The notes under the pieces: model-generated
Databases searched by the model: none
Seen by the model: the letters and a program-made list of their open reading frames with translations, nothing else
What the model was told of the DNA's origin: nothing
Program-made: the position numbers and the translations under genes
Origin: a virus
Length of the DNA: 42,383 bases
Reading direction: 5' to 3' (one strand)
Virus record (IMG/VR): IMGVR_UViG_3300037062_000058
Span: 1-42,383 of that record
Part shown: piece by piece, positions 1 through 7,677 of the stretch
Layout of the letters: every line of letters starts with the position of its first letter
Numbering within the stretch: position 1 is the first letter of the stretch

Positions 1-287
1 TAAGGGGATTTAATAATAAAAAACTTTTAAAGTTTGATTTTTATGTCCCTATTAAAAATTTGCTCGTAGAGTTTGATGGGGAGCAGCATTATAGACCAGT
101 ACAATTTAAAGGTATGTCTAAAGAAAAAGCTATTAATCAGTTTAAAAGAACGCAATATAATGATGTTATTAAAAATAAGTATTGTTTAGACAATAATATA
201 CCCTTATTAAGAATATCCTATAAAGATTTTAAACGTCTACCTGAAATATTGTCTGAAAGTATTCTTAAAGTAAAATTAGCAGCATAA
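1..287 (+). CDS. C-terminal part of a Vsr/EDxHD-like (homing) endonuclease, 5' end outside window
   Basis: The frame is open from the first base and ends at TAA 285-287, so this is the 3' part of a longer gene. About 94 residues are visible. The signature is FDFYVP, then VEFDGEQHY about 12 residues later, then a helix and a terminal IPLLRISY strand. This is the core pattern of PD-(D/E)XK nucleases of the Vsr-like type, including the phage EDxHD homing endonucleases. The aspartate of FDFY and the E/D/H cluster of EFDGEQHY would be the active-site residues. A TTG at 60 could be read as a start, but it would remove the first catalytic strand, so I treat the gene as truncated by the window. It sits at the edge of the tail module and is followed by its own terminator, which fits a free-standing mobile endonuclease. 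Whether it lies inside an intron cannot be told. The fold call is good; the homing role is inference. Confidence 0.7.
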   Translation, partial: RGFNNKKLLKFDFYVPIKNLLVEFDGEQHYRPVQFKGMSKEKAINQFKRTQYNDVIKNKYCLDNNIPLLRISYKDFKRLPEILSESILKVKLAA

Positions 288-311
288 TCTGTAAGTAATA
301 GTATTTTATAA

Positions 312-347
312 AAAAAAGGATATTCCTTAGCAGGAGTATCCTTTTTT
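312..347 (+). terminator. Rho-independent terminator after the endonuclease gene
   Basis: Fifteen paired positions (A6 GGATATTCC with GGAGTATCC T6, one G-T wobble) enclose a 6-nt loop TTAGCA at 327-332, and the 3' arm ends in T6. Because the 5' arm begins with A6, it could also stop transcription from the other strand. It separates the endonuclease from the tail genes. Confidence 0.85.
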
Positions 348-368
348 AATTATCTATTCATGTTATCC

Positions 369-384
369 CCCTATAAAAGGATCT
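369..384 (+). promoter_or_regulatory. Candidate late promoter element ahead of the tail cluster
   Basis: CCTATAAAA occurs at 370-378, just downstream of the terminator and about 22 bases before the start at 401. The same 9-mer recurs at 2488-2496 upstream of the sheath gene. It looks like the TATAAATA-type -10 box of phage late promoters, but no -35 box is evident. It is placed where a promoter is needed after a terminator. The site also lies close to the ribosome-binding site, which argues for caution. Confidence 0.3.
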
Positions 385-400
385 ATAGGAGATAATCATA

Positions 401-1864
401 ATGGACTACATGGATAGCAGGCTTCTCAGAACAATTAAAAGAAGGGTTTTTGACGAGCTTACCGATAGTTTGCAACAAAACTCAAATTTTCGTGATAGAG
501 TAAAAGCTTATCATAAATTTCCATATTCTGAACGACCCCAAATGGGAATTGTTCTGCGTAACAGCTCGTCCACGAGGCAAAGACTGTCCCCAGACGATTA
601 TGCTGCAGAGCTTAGTAGCCACGTAGCTTTAGCCAGTGCAAAAGATAAAGAAGGCAGAATTTTAAAATGGGTTTGGGAAGATCAAACTAACCTAACCAAA
701 TTTCAGCTTAATGAGGATGTCTCCTCCCAATTAAGTGGTGATACTAACTTTGGGACAAATAGAGTTTTTACAGTACAGCATAAACCGATAGTAGCAGGTA
801 CTTTTAATTCCAAGACAGCACATAATTTTGCTCAGGTATCTGTAACTGTAAACGGGAATGTTACTTTTCCTGAATACGTAAATGGTACAAAGGGTATAAT
901 TATACTCCAACAAGCACCCTCAGTAGGGTCTGTAGTTTTAATCTCCTACGAGTATCTCAATCTTACTCCACCCGGTAGATACTATATCGAAATAATCAAT
1001 GACGATCAATTTGTTATAGATCCGTTGTATGTTGTAACAAAAGAGGAATTAATAAACAGGACTACAGGAACGGAACTTACCGCACAGACTGAAAATCATA
1101 GTTTACTTCCTAATTTTGATGTCTTATATACTCTTAAAAATAAATATTTAAGATGTAAAAATGATTACGAATATAGGATAAATCTTGTTAGAGGTACAGA
1201 CTATACTATCGATACCTATGGAACTATAACTTTTTTACACCCTTTACCAGTTGATACCTCTTTGTATGCTAATTATCGTTGGATCGGGGATGAGTTAGGT
1301 CCTTTTGAATTATCTAAAAAGGAATATATATACAATAATACTGTTCTTCCTGGAGTTATCCTTGGTTTCAGTAATGAAAGAATAGTAGGCGATAAAAATG
1401 TTATAATTGTTTATCCTAAAAGGGAGCAAGCAGCACGAGTTTATAGTGGTCACTGGATGATGAATTTTGATATAGAAGTTATATGTAGAGATCCTGTACA
1501 ACTTCCTGATCTTACTGATTGGATAGTAAATGATATGTGGAGTAGGAAAAGAGTAAGGCTCATTATGGAAGGTCTTACTATGGAGTCCCTTGAGCCAGGT
1601 GGTGAAATAGAAGATGTGTATGATGAGAATACTGGAGATCAATATTATAGAAATTCAGTTTCTTTAACATTAATAAGCGAATGGAAGAGATTTGAGCCAT
1701 ACCTTACTGAGATAATGGATTATGATATGATGCTGTATCCATTTGTTAAGACTGTAGACTATGTTGTTAATAATCAAGGAAAAATATTAGAGATGTCTGT
1801 TGTCCCTAATTCAAAGCCCTTTGAAGTTAAATATCCTGAAGTAGGATATGTTCGTTACTACTAA
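401..1864 (+). CDS. Virion protein, probable neck / tail-terminator-like protein
   Basis: This 487-residue protein starts at ATG 401 with AGGAG about 9 bases upstream. Three parts are visible. The N-terminal ~110 residues are charged and partly helical (RLLRTIKRRVFDEL). The middle (about 145-285) holds two small beta-modules, the second with the pattern RGTDYTIDTYGTITF followed by a P-L turn and an ANYRW strand. The C-terminal region (about 350-450) alternates strands and a helix, with FDIEVICRD, LTDWIVNDMW, an EGLTMESLEPGGE stretch and a closing LTLISEWKRF. That last part resembles tail-terminator and tail-completion proteins (lambda gpU, T4 gp15 type), which close the tube top. Its place directly upstream of the sheath, with only one small gene between, fits this. 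I recognise the class from pattern and position, not from a specific relative; a head-tail joining protein is the main alternative. Confidence 0.5.
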   Translation: MDYMDSRLLRTIKRRVFDELTDSLQQNSNFRDRVKAYHKFPYSERPQMGIVLRNSSSTRQRLSPDDYAAELSSHVALASAKDKEGRILKWVWEDQTNLTKFQLNEDVSSQLSGDTNFGTNRVFTVQHKPIVAGTFNSKTAHNFAQVSVTVNGNVTFPEYVNGTKGIIILQQAPSVGSVVLISYEYLNLTPPGRYYIEIINDDQFVIDPLYVVTKEELINRTTGTELTAQTENHSLLPNFDVLYTLKNKYLRCKNDYEYRINLVRGTDYTIDTYGTITFLHPLPVDTSLYANYRWIGDELGPFELSKKEYIYNNTVLPGVILGFSNERIVGDKNVIIVYPKREQAARVYSGHWMMNFDIEVICRDPVQLPDLTDWIVNDMWSRKRVRLIMEGLTMESLEPGGEIEDVYDENTGDQYYRNSVSLTLISEWKRFEPYLTEIMDYDMMLYPFVKTVDYVVNNQGKILEMSVVPNSKPFEVKYPEVGYVRYY

Positions 1865-1945
1865 AGATTTAAGGCGAATACTCTATTAATATTTTTTCAT
1901 TTTTACATATACATATTTTAAATAATATAAAATAGGAGGTTTCAA

Positions 1946-2419
1946 ATGCCTTTATATGAGTACCGGTGTGTTGATTGTGGGAGAGAGTTCGAAGAGTTGA
2001 GTTCTTTTGAAGATAAGGATAATAAAAGAGTTTGTCCTTCTTGTTCAAAAGATACTATAGAAAGAAAAGTATCATCCTTTGGAATAAGTACAACTATTAA
2101 CCCAAGGGTAGATACGGTTTATAGCCCTAAAGAGATAGATAAAGCTGTAGGGGCTGCAGCAGAAAAAAGATGGGAAAGTTATGACGAAAAGTGGAAGAAG
2201 CACTATGATGAGAGAAGAAAACAGAGGCAAGAAGGTAAAGAGCTAAAAGAAGTACTTATAGATAATAAAGGTCCCGATGGAAAAGTTCATCCATTTGAGC
2301 ACTTAGGAACAAAGAAAGAACAAAGTTTCAGAAAAAAATATACCCAGGAATATAAGAAGCAAATAACAGATACTGGTAAAGATGGAAACAAAACGCCAGT
2401 TGTTATGGAAATAAAATAA
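1946..2419 (+). CDS. FmdB-family zinc-ribbon protein
   Basis: This 157-residue protein starts at ATG 1946 behind a strong AGGAGG. The first ~45 residues are a textbook FmdB-type zinc ribbon: MPLYEYRC-x2-C-G, then a second CPSC pair about 20 residues later, then an ERKVSSFG tail. Two CxxC pairs would bind one zinc ion. The rest is hydrophilic and helical, rich in K, E and R, with repeated KKW/YDE segments, and ends in a flexible basic tail. FmdB proteins are small putative regulators of unknown mechanism in bacteria. Here the gene lies alone between the neck-like gene and the sheath with 81 bp upstream and 134 bp downstream. It could be a transcription or assembly factor or a minor virion part. 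The domain call is firm; the role is unknown. Confidence 0.8.
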   Translation: MPLYEYRCVDCGREFEELSSFEDKDNKRVCPSCSKDTIERKVSSFGISTTINPRVDTVYSPKEIDKAVGAAAEKRWESYDEKWKKHYDERRKQRQEGKELKEVLIDNKGPDGKVHPFEHLGTKKEQSFRKKYTQEYKKQITDTGKDGNKTPVVMEIK

Positions 2420-2461
2420 AGGTAAAGTGTAATAAGCTATTAATAATTAAATCAAGATAAG

Positions 2462-2505
2462 ATAACAGAACCATATAAGATCCTTAGCCTATAAAATCCA
2501 TATAA
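2462..2505 (+). promoter_or_regulatory. Candidate regulatory element upstream of the sheath gene
   Basis: This 134-bp gap carries ATAACAG (2462-2468), ATAAGATCCT (2475-2484) and CCTATAAAATCCATATAA (2488-2505). ATAACAG plus ATAAGATCCT recur in the same order in the gap before 7678, and CCTATAAAA recurs at 370. Conservation in otherwise unrelated A+T-rich gaps suggests a promoter or an mRNA-processing site serving the highly expressed sheath. No bacterial -35 box is clear. Confidence 0.3.
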
Positions 2506-2553
2506 AAAAATAATTTGAAATATAATAAGTTTTGAAAATAAAGGAGAAATTAA

Positions 2554-5463
2554 ATGGCTATAGGACCTTTAGAAACCTTTGTATTTCCTGGCGTGTTCGC
2601 CCAGACATTTACAGAATCAGCAGGAGCGTCAGCAGCCGGGGATATTAGATACCCTGGTATTATTGGAGTTGGGTACGAACAAGTAAGAGTTTCTAATTTT
2701 GGTATGATTAGAGGCTCATCAGCTATTGCTGATAATCTTATTTTAGAAGAGCTTGTAACCGGTGTCGCAGTTTTAGATACAGATCCAGGTCCAGGTTGGA
2801 TAGGTGGCGCACAGGGTACCACGAATACATTTAGAGTAGCTAATTTCCCTATAGTAGTTGGTGACGGTAAAGGAACAGTAGCAACTCTCCCAGCAAATGT
2901 AATAGTTACCGTTGATGATGTCCCCGTAGCCGTTAATGCTGTTAATGGTCTTACAGGTGTAGTCACTTTAGTGGATATACCTTTAGAGACTTCCGCTGTT
3001 TATGCAAATTATTATTTCAAAAGAAGAGATACCTATATTGAAAACGAGGATCTCTCTTTTCAGGCTGATGGTCTTACAAACATTTTTAAAGTACGTAATG
3101 CCAGAATTGTAAAAGGTAATAATAGGGGGCAGTCAGCCACAGATTCTGACATAGGTTCTTCAATTGAAATTCTTTATAATCCAAATCCATTAGTCCCCGG
3201 TAAAGAATATTTAAAGACAGTACCAGTTATACAGGTTACTGTAGATAGTATCATTGCTACCATAGACCATCTTGATGGATCTCATGGAACTTTAATTTTA
3301 GATTCAATACCAGTAGGTGGAGCTAATGTAACAATTTCTTATTTTACGAATTTATGGCAAGATACATATGATATCCTTCCAGCTGCCCACGTCATTGATC
3401 TTATTAAAGTAGGTTTAAGTTCAGATACATCCGATTTTTCAATAGGTCAGGATTGTGTTCTAGCCGGAGAGAATAAATTACATTGGGGAACTTCTTATCA
3501 GCTCGCTCAAGGTATTTATACTTCAGGGTCTACTCCTTTCGTAAGTAATGTTGTAGCATCCTTAACAGATACTCGAGTTTTTGGTGTACAAGCTACCCCT
3601 TCTGTGCTAGGGTCAGATACGGACAAAAATTATATCTTATCATCTTACCCAGTTGATGGTACAGGTGTTGGCGAAGCCACTGAGGATCCCTCTAACATAA
3701 TAGCTTATGTAGGTACGGATTGGCCAACAGCTTATACTAGCGGCCCTGTTGTTGTTACAGAGATAAATGGAAATGTTATTACTCTTGAGGTACCCCCAGT
3801 TCAGACCGCAGGTGAGCTCGTTTTTGTAACATATTATGAGAGTAATATTTTGGATGATACTTGGACTCTTACTAACGAAGTTCAAGGCGGACCTGGTGTT
3901 GGGAAATATTTAGTAACTTCTCAACATAGTGGTACGGCATTAGATGTGACTCTTGCTGCTGGAGGAACAATAGCCCCAGTTTATGCAGGTTCAGGTATAT
4001 CAAATTTTAACGGATTAACCTCAACTGTTGAGGTTAATCCGTTAAAAGCAGTAGTTGAAACGGTTACTGTTACTTTTAATGGCACCGGTGGATTTACAGT
4101 TACATCCACTGGAAAAACAGGTACGGGGCTTGTTAATACAGGTTATCAAGGGCAAACCTATATAGATAGTATTACCGGATTCAGAGTAACCTTTGCTAAT
4201 ATCGCTTTTGCCCCTGTTTTAGGTAACACTGTTATTTATGATGTTGGAAATCCTTTAAATCCTACAATAAGCAAAGCTTGGATCTCAGCAAGCGCTAGTA
4301 TTGTAAAAGTAGTCCCTGGAATTAATCTTACGGTTGCATCAACTTCTGGTGGACTTTTTGATAGTACGGGTGATACTGTTATCCTTAATACTTTTAATAA
4401 GAGTGGAAATGAGCCCTCTGTTGGGGATAATTATTATGTCACATTTGATAAGGACAAGATTGATTATTCAACAAAGTATTATGTTGCAATGCGTGATGTT
4501 TATAGGGATTTCGGTCCTTTGGATATTACCAACAAAATTGTAGTAGGAGCTAATCTTGCTTTCTTAAATGGTGCTAGAGCAGTAGCTATCCAGCAGATCC
4601 TAAAAGAACCCGGTCTTCCGGATGCTTCAGTACAGTCTTATATCGATGGTATAGATGCTTTCGCTACTCCTCTTCCTAACGGAACAAGACCTTCGTTGAT
4701 TCAGCCTATGACAACGAATGCTGATGTAATAGCATACTTGAAATCAAGTAATGCTATTCAGAGTAGCATAACATACCGTAATGAAAGAACAAGTATCATT
4801 GGTTTTCCTTTTGGTACTACTCCTGATGCTGCTATAGCTAAATGTAAAGGTCTTGCTACTGAAAAAGTGACCCCAGTTTATCCAGAAGCTGCTGTTATAA
4901 GTATTACAGATGCTTTTGGAGCAGAAGTACAATATCTTGTGGATGGGTCTTTCATAGCAGTTGCTATGGCGGGATTAGATGTTTCACCGGCGTACGATAT
5001 AGCTACACCGCTTACTAACAAAACTATTGTTGGTTTTGATAGGTTATATCGTAGGTTGGATGAAGTTACTGCGGCTCTAGTGGCAAATGCTGGATGCACA
5101 ACATTAGATCAGGTAGGCAATTCAATTAGAATAAAGATGTATCTTACCTCTGATTTGAGCAATGCTTTTACAAGAGATCCTCGAATTGTTGAAGTAAAAC
5201 ATTTTGTTCAGCAGGGTATTAGAAGTAATCTTAACCAATATATTGGTCAAAAGAATTTGCCAACGGTTATTCCTCAGATTACAAGTTCAGTTAATTCTTA
5301 TTTTGCTACTCTTAAGAATACTAAGGTTATTGTAGATTTTAAGGGTATCCATGTTTATCAGGATGCTAATGATCCTTCAACTGTTGATGTCGAAGCTTTC
5401 TATAGCCCAGTATTTCCGTTGAACTGGATTATAGTTACACTTAACTTAAGGCAGTCAGTATAA
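2554..5463 (+). CDS. Contractile tail sheath protein
   Basis: The 969-residue product forms the outer tail tube that contracts to drive the inner tube through the host envelope. The start at ATG 2554 has AGGAGA 6-11 bases upstream. The N-terminal ~75 residues (PGVF, YPGIIGVGYEQV) match the sheath start pattern. Two inserted beta-modules follow at about 110-150 and 220-275, ending in ANYYF and ISYF strands, and more beta-rich insertion reaches to about 620. The conserved sheath core fills about 640-969, with ANLAFLNGARAVAIQQ, a FDRLYRRLDEVTAALVANAG helix, a TRDPRIVEVKHFVQQGIR segment and a terminal NWIIVTLNLR strand. It is longer than the T4 sheath (659 residues) because of the inserted domains, which would decorate the tail surface. 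A perfect 21-bp inverted repeat lies inside the gene at 4005-4047. Neighbouring tube and tape measure support the call. Confidence 0.93.
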   Translation: MAIGPLETFVFPGVFAQTFTESAGASAAGDIRYPGIIGVGYEQVRVSNFGMIRGSSAIADNLILEELVTGVAVLDTDPGPGWIGGAQGTTNTFRVANFPIVVGDGKGTVATLPANVIVTVDDVPVAVNAVNGLTGVVTLVDIPLETSAVYANYYFKRRDTYIENEDLSFQADGLTNIFKVRNARIVKGNNRGQSATDSDIGSSIEILYNPNPLVPGKEYLKTVPVIQVTVDSIIATIDHLDGSHGTLILDSIPVGGANVTISYFTNLWQDTYDILPAAHVIDLIKVGLSSDTSDFSIGQDCVLAGENKLHWGTSYQLAQGIYTSGSTPFVSNVVASLTDTRVFGVQATPSVLGSDTDKNYILSSYPVDGTGVGEATEDPSNIIAYVGTDWPTAYTSGPVVVTEINGNVITLEVPPVQTAGELVFVTYYESNILDDTWTLTNEVQGGPGVGKYLVTSQHSGTALDVTLAAGGTIAPVYAGSGISNFNGLTSTVEVNPLKAVVETVTVTFNGTGGFTVTSTGKTGTGLVNTGYQGQTYIDSITGFRVTFANIAFAPVLGNTVIYDVGNPLNPTISKAWISASASIVKVVPGINLTVASTSGGLFDSTGDTVILNTFNKSGNEPSVGDNYYVTFDKDKIDYSTKYYVAMRDVYRDFGPLDITNKIVVGANLAFLNGARAVAIQQILKEPGLPDASVQSYIDGIDAFATPLPNGTRPSLIQPMTTNADVIAYLKSSNAIQSSITYRNERTSIIGFPFGTTPDAAIAKCKGLATEKVTPVYPEAAVISITDAFGAEVQYLVDGSFIAVAMAGLDVSPAYDIATPLTNKTIVGFDRLYRRLDEVTAALVANAGCTTLDQVGNSIRIKMYLTSDLSNAFTRDPRIVEVKHFVQQGIRSNLNQYIGQKNLPTVIPQITSSVNSYFATLKNTKVIVDFKGIHVYQDANDPSTVDVEAFYSPVFPLNWIIVTLNLRQSV
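4005..4047. repeat. Perfect 21-bp inverted repeat with 1-nt centre inside the sheath gene
   Basis: Bases 4005-4025 and 4027-4047 are exact reverse complements around a single T at 4026. The left arm reads TTTTAACGGATTAACC followed by TCAAC. In the reading frame it encodes the NFNGLTSTVEVNPLKA stretch of the sheath insertion. It would form an extremely stable cruciform or mRNA hairpin. It is not followed by a T-run, so it does not look like an ordinary terminator. Confidence 0.95.
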
Positions 5464-5468
5464 AAAAT

Positions 5469-5501
5469 ATCCCACTTTCTTTGAATAAGAGAAGGTGGGA
5501 T
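5469..5501 (+). terminator. Stem-loop after the sheath gene, possible terminator or RNA-stability hairpin
   Basis: A 13-bp stem (ATCCCACTTTCTT with GAGAAGGTGGGAT, two G-T wobbles) closes a 7-nt loop 6 bases after the sheath stop codon. The plus-strand 3' side has only TTACAAATTT and no clean T-run, so termination would be weak. On the minus strand the stem is followed by ATATTTTTTA. Partial termination or protection of the abundant sheath mRNA both fit. Confidence 0.55.
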
Positions 5502-5569
5502 TACAAATTTGGAATATAATTTTTTAACTATGAGTTCTCCGATTAAGGAGACAAACCGAGGAGTTAATA

Positions 5570-6736
5570 ATGAATAAGCTGGCTTTGGCAGACAGATTCG
5601 AAGGCTATTCTAAAATTTTCGCAAGTGATAGTAACATGGGGATAGATCTTAAGGCAATGGCGGATACTCTTAGAGAGATGCCTGAGGAAAAATTCGCCAA
5701 AGTTATCAATGCAAATTTTGATATTGGGATTGGAAAAGCTGCCCCAATGATGCATCAAAGAACTCCTTTAAGTGACAGACCTCATAATATTGGTGGTGGC
5801 CCAAAAGCAAAGATGATTCCTGAACAGGGCCTTTCAGATATTGCTAAGAAGCATCAAATCCCTGCGGAAAAGATGAAGAGTATTTATCAGGATATTATGG
5901 AAGAAGCGTCTGAAGAAGTAGAAGCTTCAGAATCTGTTGATGCAAATTTTGACATTGGGATTGGGAAAGCTGCTCCAATGATGCATCAGAGAACTCCGCA
6001 GAGTGAAAGACCGTATAATGTTGGTGGGCAACCAAAAGCGAAGATGATTCCTGAAAAGGGTCTTGCAGATATTGCTAAGAAGCATCAGATTCCTGCTGAA
6101 AAGATGAAAAGTATTTATCAAGATATTATGGAAGAAGCATCTGAAGAAGTGGAAGCTTGTATGGATAAAAAAGAAGCAAATATAGAAGCTTGGACAAAGA
6201 GTGCTTCAGACCTTGTAGCTCAGAATTTAGTCCGTGATATCCTTGGTATGGAAAAGTCTATCTGCTGTGATACAAAGCGTCATCAGACTCCTAAACAGAT
6301 GCCTGATGCTAAGAAGAAGCAAGAGACAAAAGGAGCTGTTAATAGAGAAGAAGACACTGGTGCTGCATTAAAGCCAGAGCAGGTTCCGAATCTTAGCGTT
6401 AAGCTTGATTCTGATATGTTTAAGAAGTCAAAGGGTCCTGTAAGAAAAGAAGCTGGTGCAGCTGTAGAAGAGACGCCTGATGCAAAAGCTGCTGAGCCCC
6501 AGGAAGTTAAAGATGCTGGAAAAGTAAAGGATCCTGCAAAAGAAATAGCTAAAATGCAGGAAGATAAAAAGAAAGAAGAACTCAAAGAAAAGTCAAGACC
6601 TGAAGTAAAAAAAGAAGAGACTTCTGAAGTTGAAGCCAATACTCTTGTAGCTGAAGGTATCGAGTTTGATAATGTTATGCAGGAAGTAGATGCTAACGAT
6701 GAGGATGTCAAGAAATTAAGTGCATTATTTGAATAA
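5570..6736 (+). CDS. Lysine/glutamate-rich protein with a 77-residue internal duplication; unknown
   Basis: The product has 388 residues; ATG 5570 follows GAGGAG. I recognise no family. Residues 1-47 form a helical leader. Residues 48-124 and 125-197 are two near-identical copies of a unit with ANFDIGIGKAAPMMHQRTP, then KAKMIPE, then DIAKKHQIPAEKMKSIYQ and an acidic EEASEEVEA end. The remainder is a low-complexity K/E/A-rich stretch (about 270-350) that is probably unfolded. Units are bordered by a recurring short motif V-(D/E)-A-(N/S/C): SVDAN, EVEAC, EVEAN at 353-357 and EVDAN at 372-376. The gene lies between sheath and tube, where a highly expressed accessory virion protein or assembly factor would be expected. 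The short linkers could be protease sites or spacers; that is inference. Confidence 0.6.
   Translation: MNKLALADRFEGYSKIFASDSNMGIDLKAMADTLREMPEEKFAKVINANFDIGIGKAAPMMHQRTPLSDRPHNIGGGPKAKMIPEQGLSDIAKKHQIPAEKMKSIYQDIMEEASEEVEASESVDANFDIGIGKAAPMMHQRTPQSERPYNVGGQPKAKMIPEKGLADIAKKHQIPAEKMKSIYQDIMEEASEEVEACMDKKEANIEAWTKSASDLVAQNLVRDILGMEKSICCDTKRHQTPKQMPDAKKKQETKGAVNREEDTGAALKPEQVPNLSVKLDSDMFKKSKGPVRKEAGAAVEETPDAKAAEPQEVKDAGKVKDPAKEIAKMQEDKKKEELKEKSRPEVKKEETSEVEANTLVAEGIEFDNVMQEVDANDEDVKKLSALFE
5711..6157 (+). repeat. 231-bp tandem duplication within the gene at 5570
   Basis: Copy 1 spans 5711-5941 and copy 2 about 5942-6157, with most differences at silent or conservative positions. The encoded units differ at only about nine of some seventy aligned residues, which points to a fairly recent duplication that is under selection. 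Confidence 0.9.
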
Positions 6737-6769
6737 TACGTTTTTTGTATAACGATAGGAGATATAACA

Positions 6770-7483
6770 ATGCCAGTATCATCTGAAAGTGTATACACCC
6801 AGACTCAGTATGGAGTTTCTCCAGAAACTCTATCGGTAGTAAGCGCCAGGAATAGGATATATGCTGTCCCTGCCTGGGGTGGAAACCAGAAGCAAATAGG
6901 TGTTGTTGCCAACTTCAACCCTACTGAAGGTCGTACAATTGAACCTGTCAGAGGGATAGGATATGGCGATCGTGTTATGGAATTAGTCCCAGGTATGACT
7001 GATCCTATGACTATCGCTATTACAAGAACGGCACAATATTTGTCCATGATTATGCAGGTTTTTGGTTATAAAGGCGGTGTAGATGGTATATGTCGTTCCT
7101 TGAGACACCATAAGTATCCTTTTGATATCAGACAAGAACTTATTATTGGTGCTCTTGCCAGATATTCTAATGGATCCGATTTCACAGGTTCAGGAGTTGC
7201 CACTCCTTATACCGATGAGAATAGTGTAAATGGTATCAGCTCGCTTCTTCCTGGCGGTACGACACCAACAGCCCTACAAGCCCTTATTACTCTTTATGAA
7301 GCTTGCTGGATGTCTGATTGGAGTTCGACGTTCGCATCTGATACAGCTCTTGTTCAAGAAGATGTAACGGTTAATGTTACAGATATCGTCGCAGTAGAGC
7401 TTACACCTCCTACGGATAGTTCAACGGATGTGTTCTCTTCTGATGCTATATCTAAGTTTGTACAGCAGGTTAAGGCTGTATAG
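6770..7483 (+). CDS. Tail tube protein
   Basis: The 237-residue product would polymerise into the inner tube through which DNA passes. ATG 6770 follows AGGAGA. The pattern VANFNPTEGRTIEPVRGIG near residues 46-64, then a DRVMELVPGMTDPMTI strand pair and a LSMIMQVFGY helix, matches the gp19-like tube/beta-barrel proteins of contractile tails. Its size is close to T4 gp19 (163 residues) plus a C-terminal extension. The C-terminal half has a S/T/G-rich loop and ends in a helix, FVQQVKAV. Position supports the call: after the sheath and just before chaperones and tape measure. It carries no recognisable enzyme motif. Confidence 0.8.
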   Translation: MPVSSESVYTQTQYGVSPETLSVVSARNRIYAVPAWGGNQKQIGVVANFNPTEGRTIEPVRGIGYGDRVMELVPGMTDPMTIAITRTAQYLSMIMQVFGYKGGVDGICRSLRHHKYPFDIRQELIIGALARYSNGSDFTGSGVATPYTDENSVNGISSLLPGGTTPTALQALITLYEACWMSDWSSTFASDTALVQEDVTVNVTDIVAVELTPPTDSSTDVFSSDAISKFVQQVKAV

Positions 7484-7677
7484 GGTTGAGTTTGTTTTAG
7501 TATATGTATTGAGATAATTGGGGATATTCCCATAAAGATTCATATAATATATTATATCCATATTCATTTTAAATAATAACAGATAAGATCCTCAATCTTT
7601 ATTCTACGAATATTCCCCGCTTAATTTTTGTATCTTTAATAATCTTCTTATTTAAATATCATATAAAAGGAGTCTTT
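7484..7677 (+). promoter_or_regulatory. 194-bp gap with candidate promoter and repeated motifs
   Basis: No gene fits here. The gap holds GGGGATATTCCC (7520-7531), CCCATAAAGATTCATATAA (7529-7547), a 16-bp perfect A+T palindrome at 7542-7557, ATAACAG and ATAAGATCCT (about 7576-7592) in the same order as in the sheath-gene leader, and GAATATTCCCC at 7608-7618, roughly the reverse complement of the first motif. A late promoter or RNA-processing site for the chaperone/tape-measure genes is plausible, as is a long-range stem between the two G/C-rich motifs. AGGAG precedes the next start. Confidence 0.35.

Noticed and set aside
2550-2966. 138-codon minus-strand frame opposite the start of the sheath gene
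   Set aside because: Composition is T/P/A-rich without motifs and it lies fully within the sheath gene.
4005-4047. The sheath-gene palindrome as a rho-independent terminator
   Set aside because: It lies in the middle of a coding region and is followed by GCAGTAGTTG, not a T-run.
4334-4543. 69-codon alternate-frame plus-strand open frame in the sheath gene
   Set aside because: Hydrophobic I/L/V-rich frame-shadow with no upstream ribosome-binding site.
6283-6798. 171-codon minus-strand frame opposite the gene at 5570
   Set aside because: It is serine/phenylalanine-rich because it mirrors a K/E/A-rich coding region, has no ribosome-binding site, and opposes a real gene.
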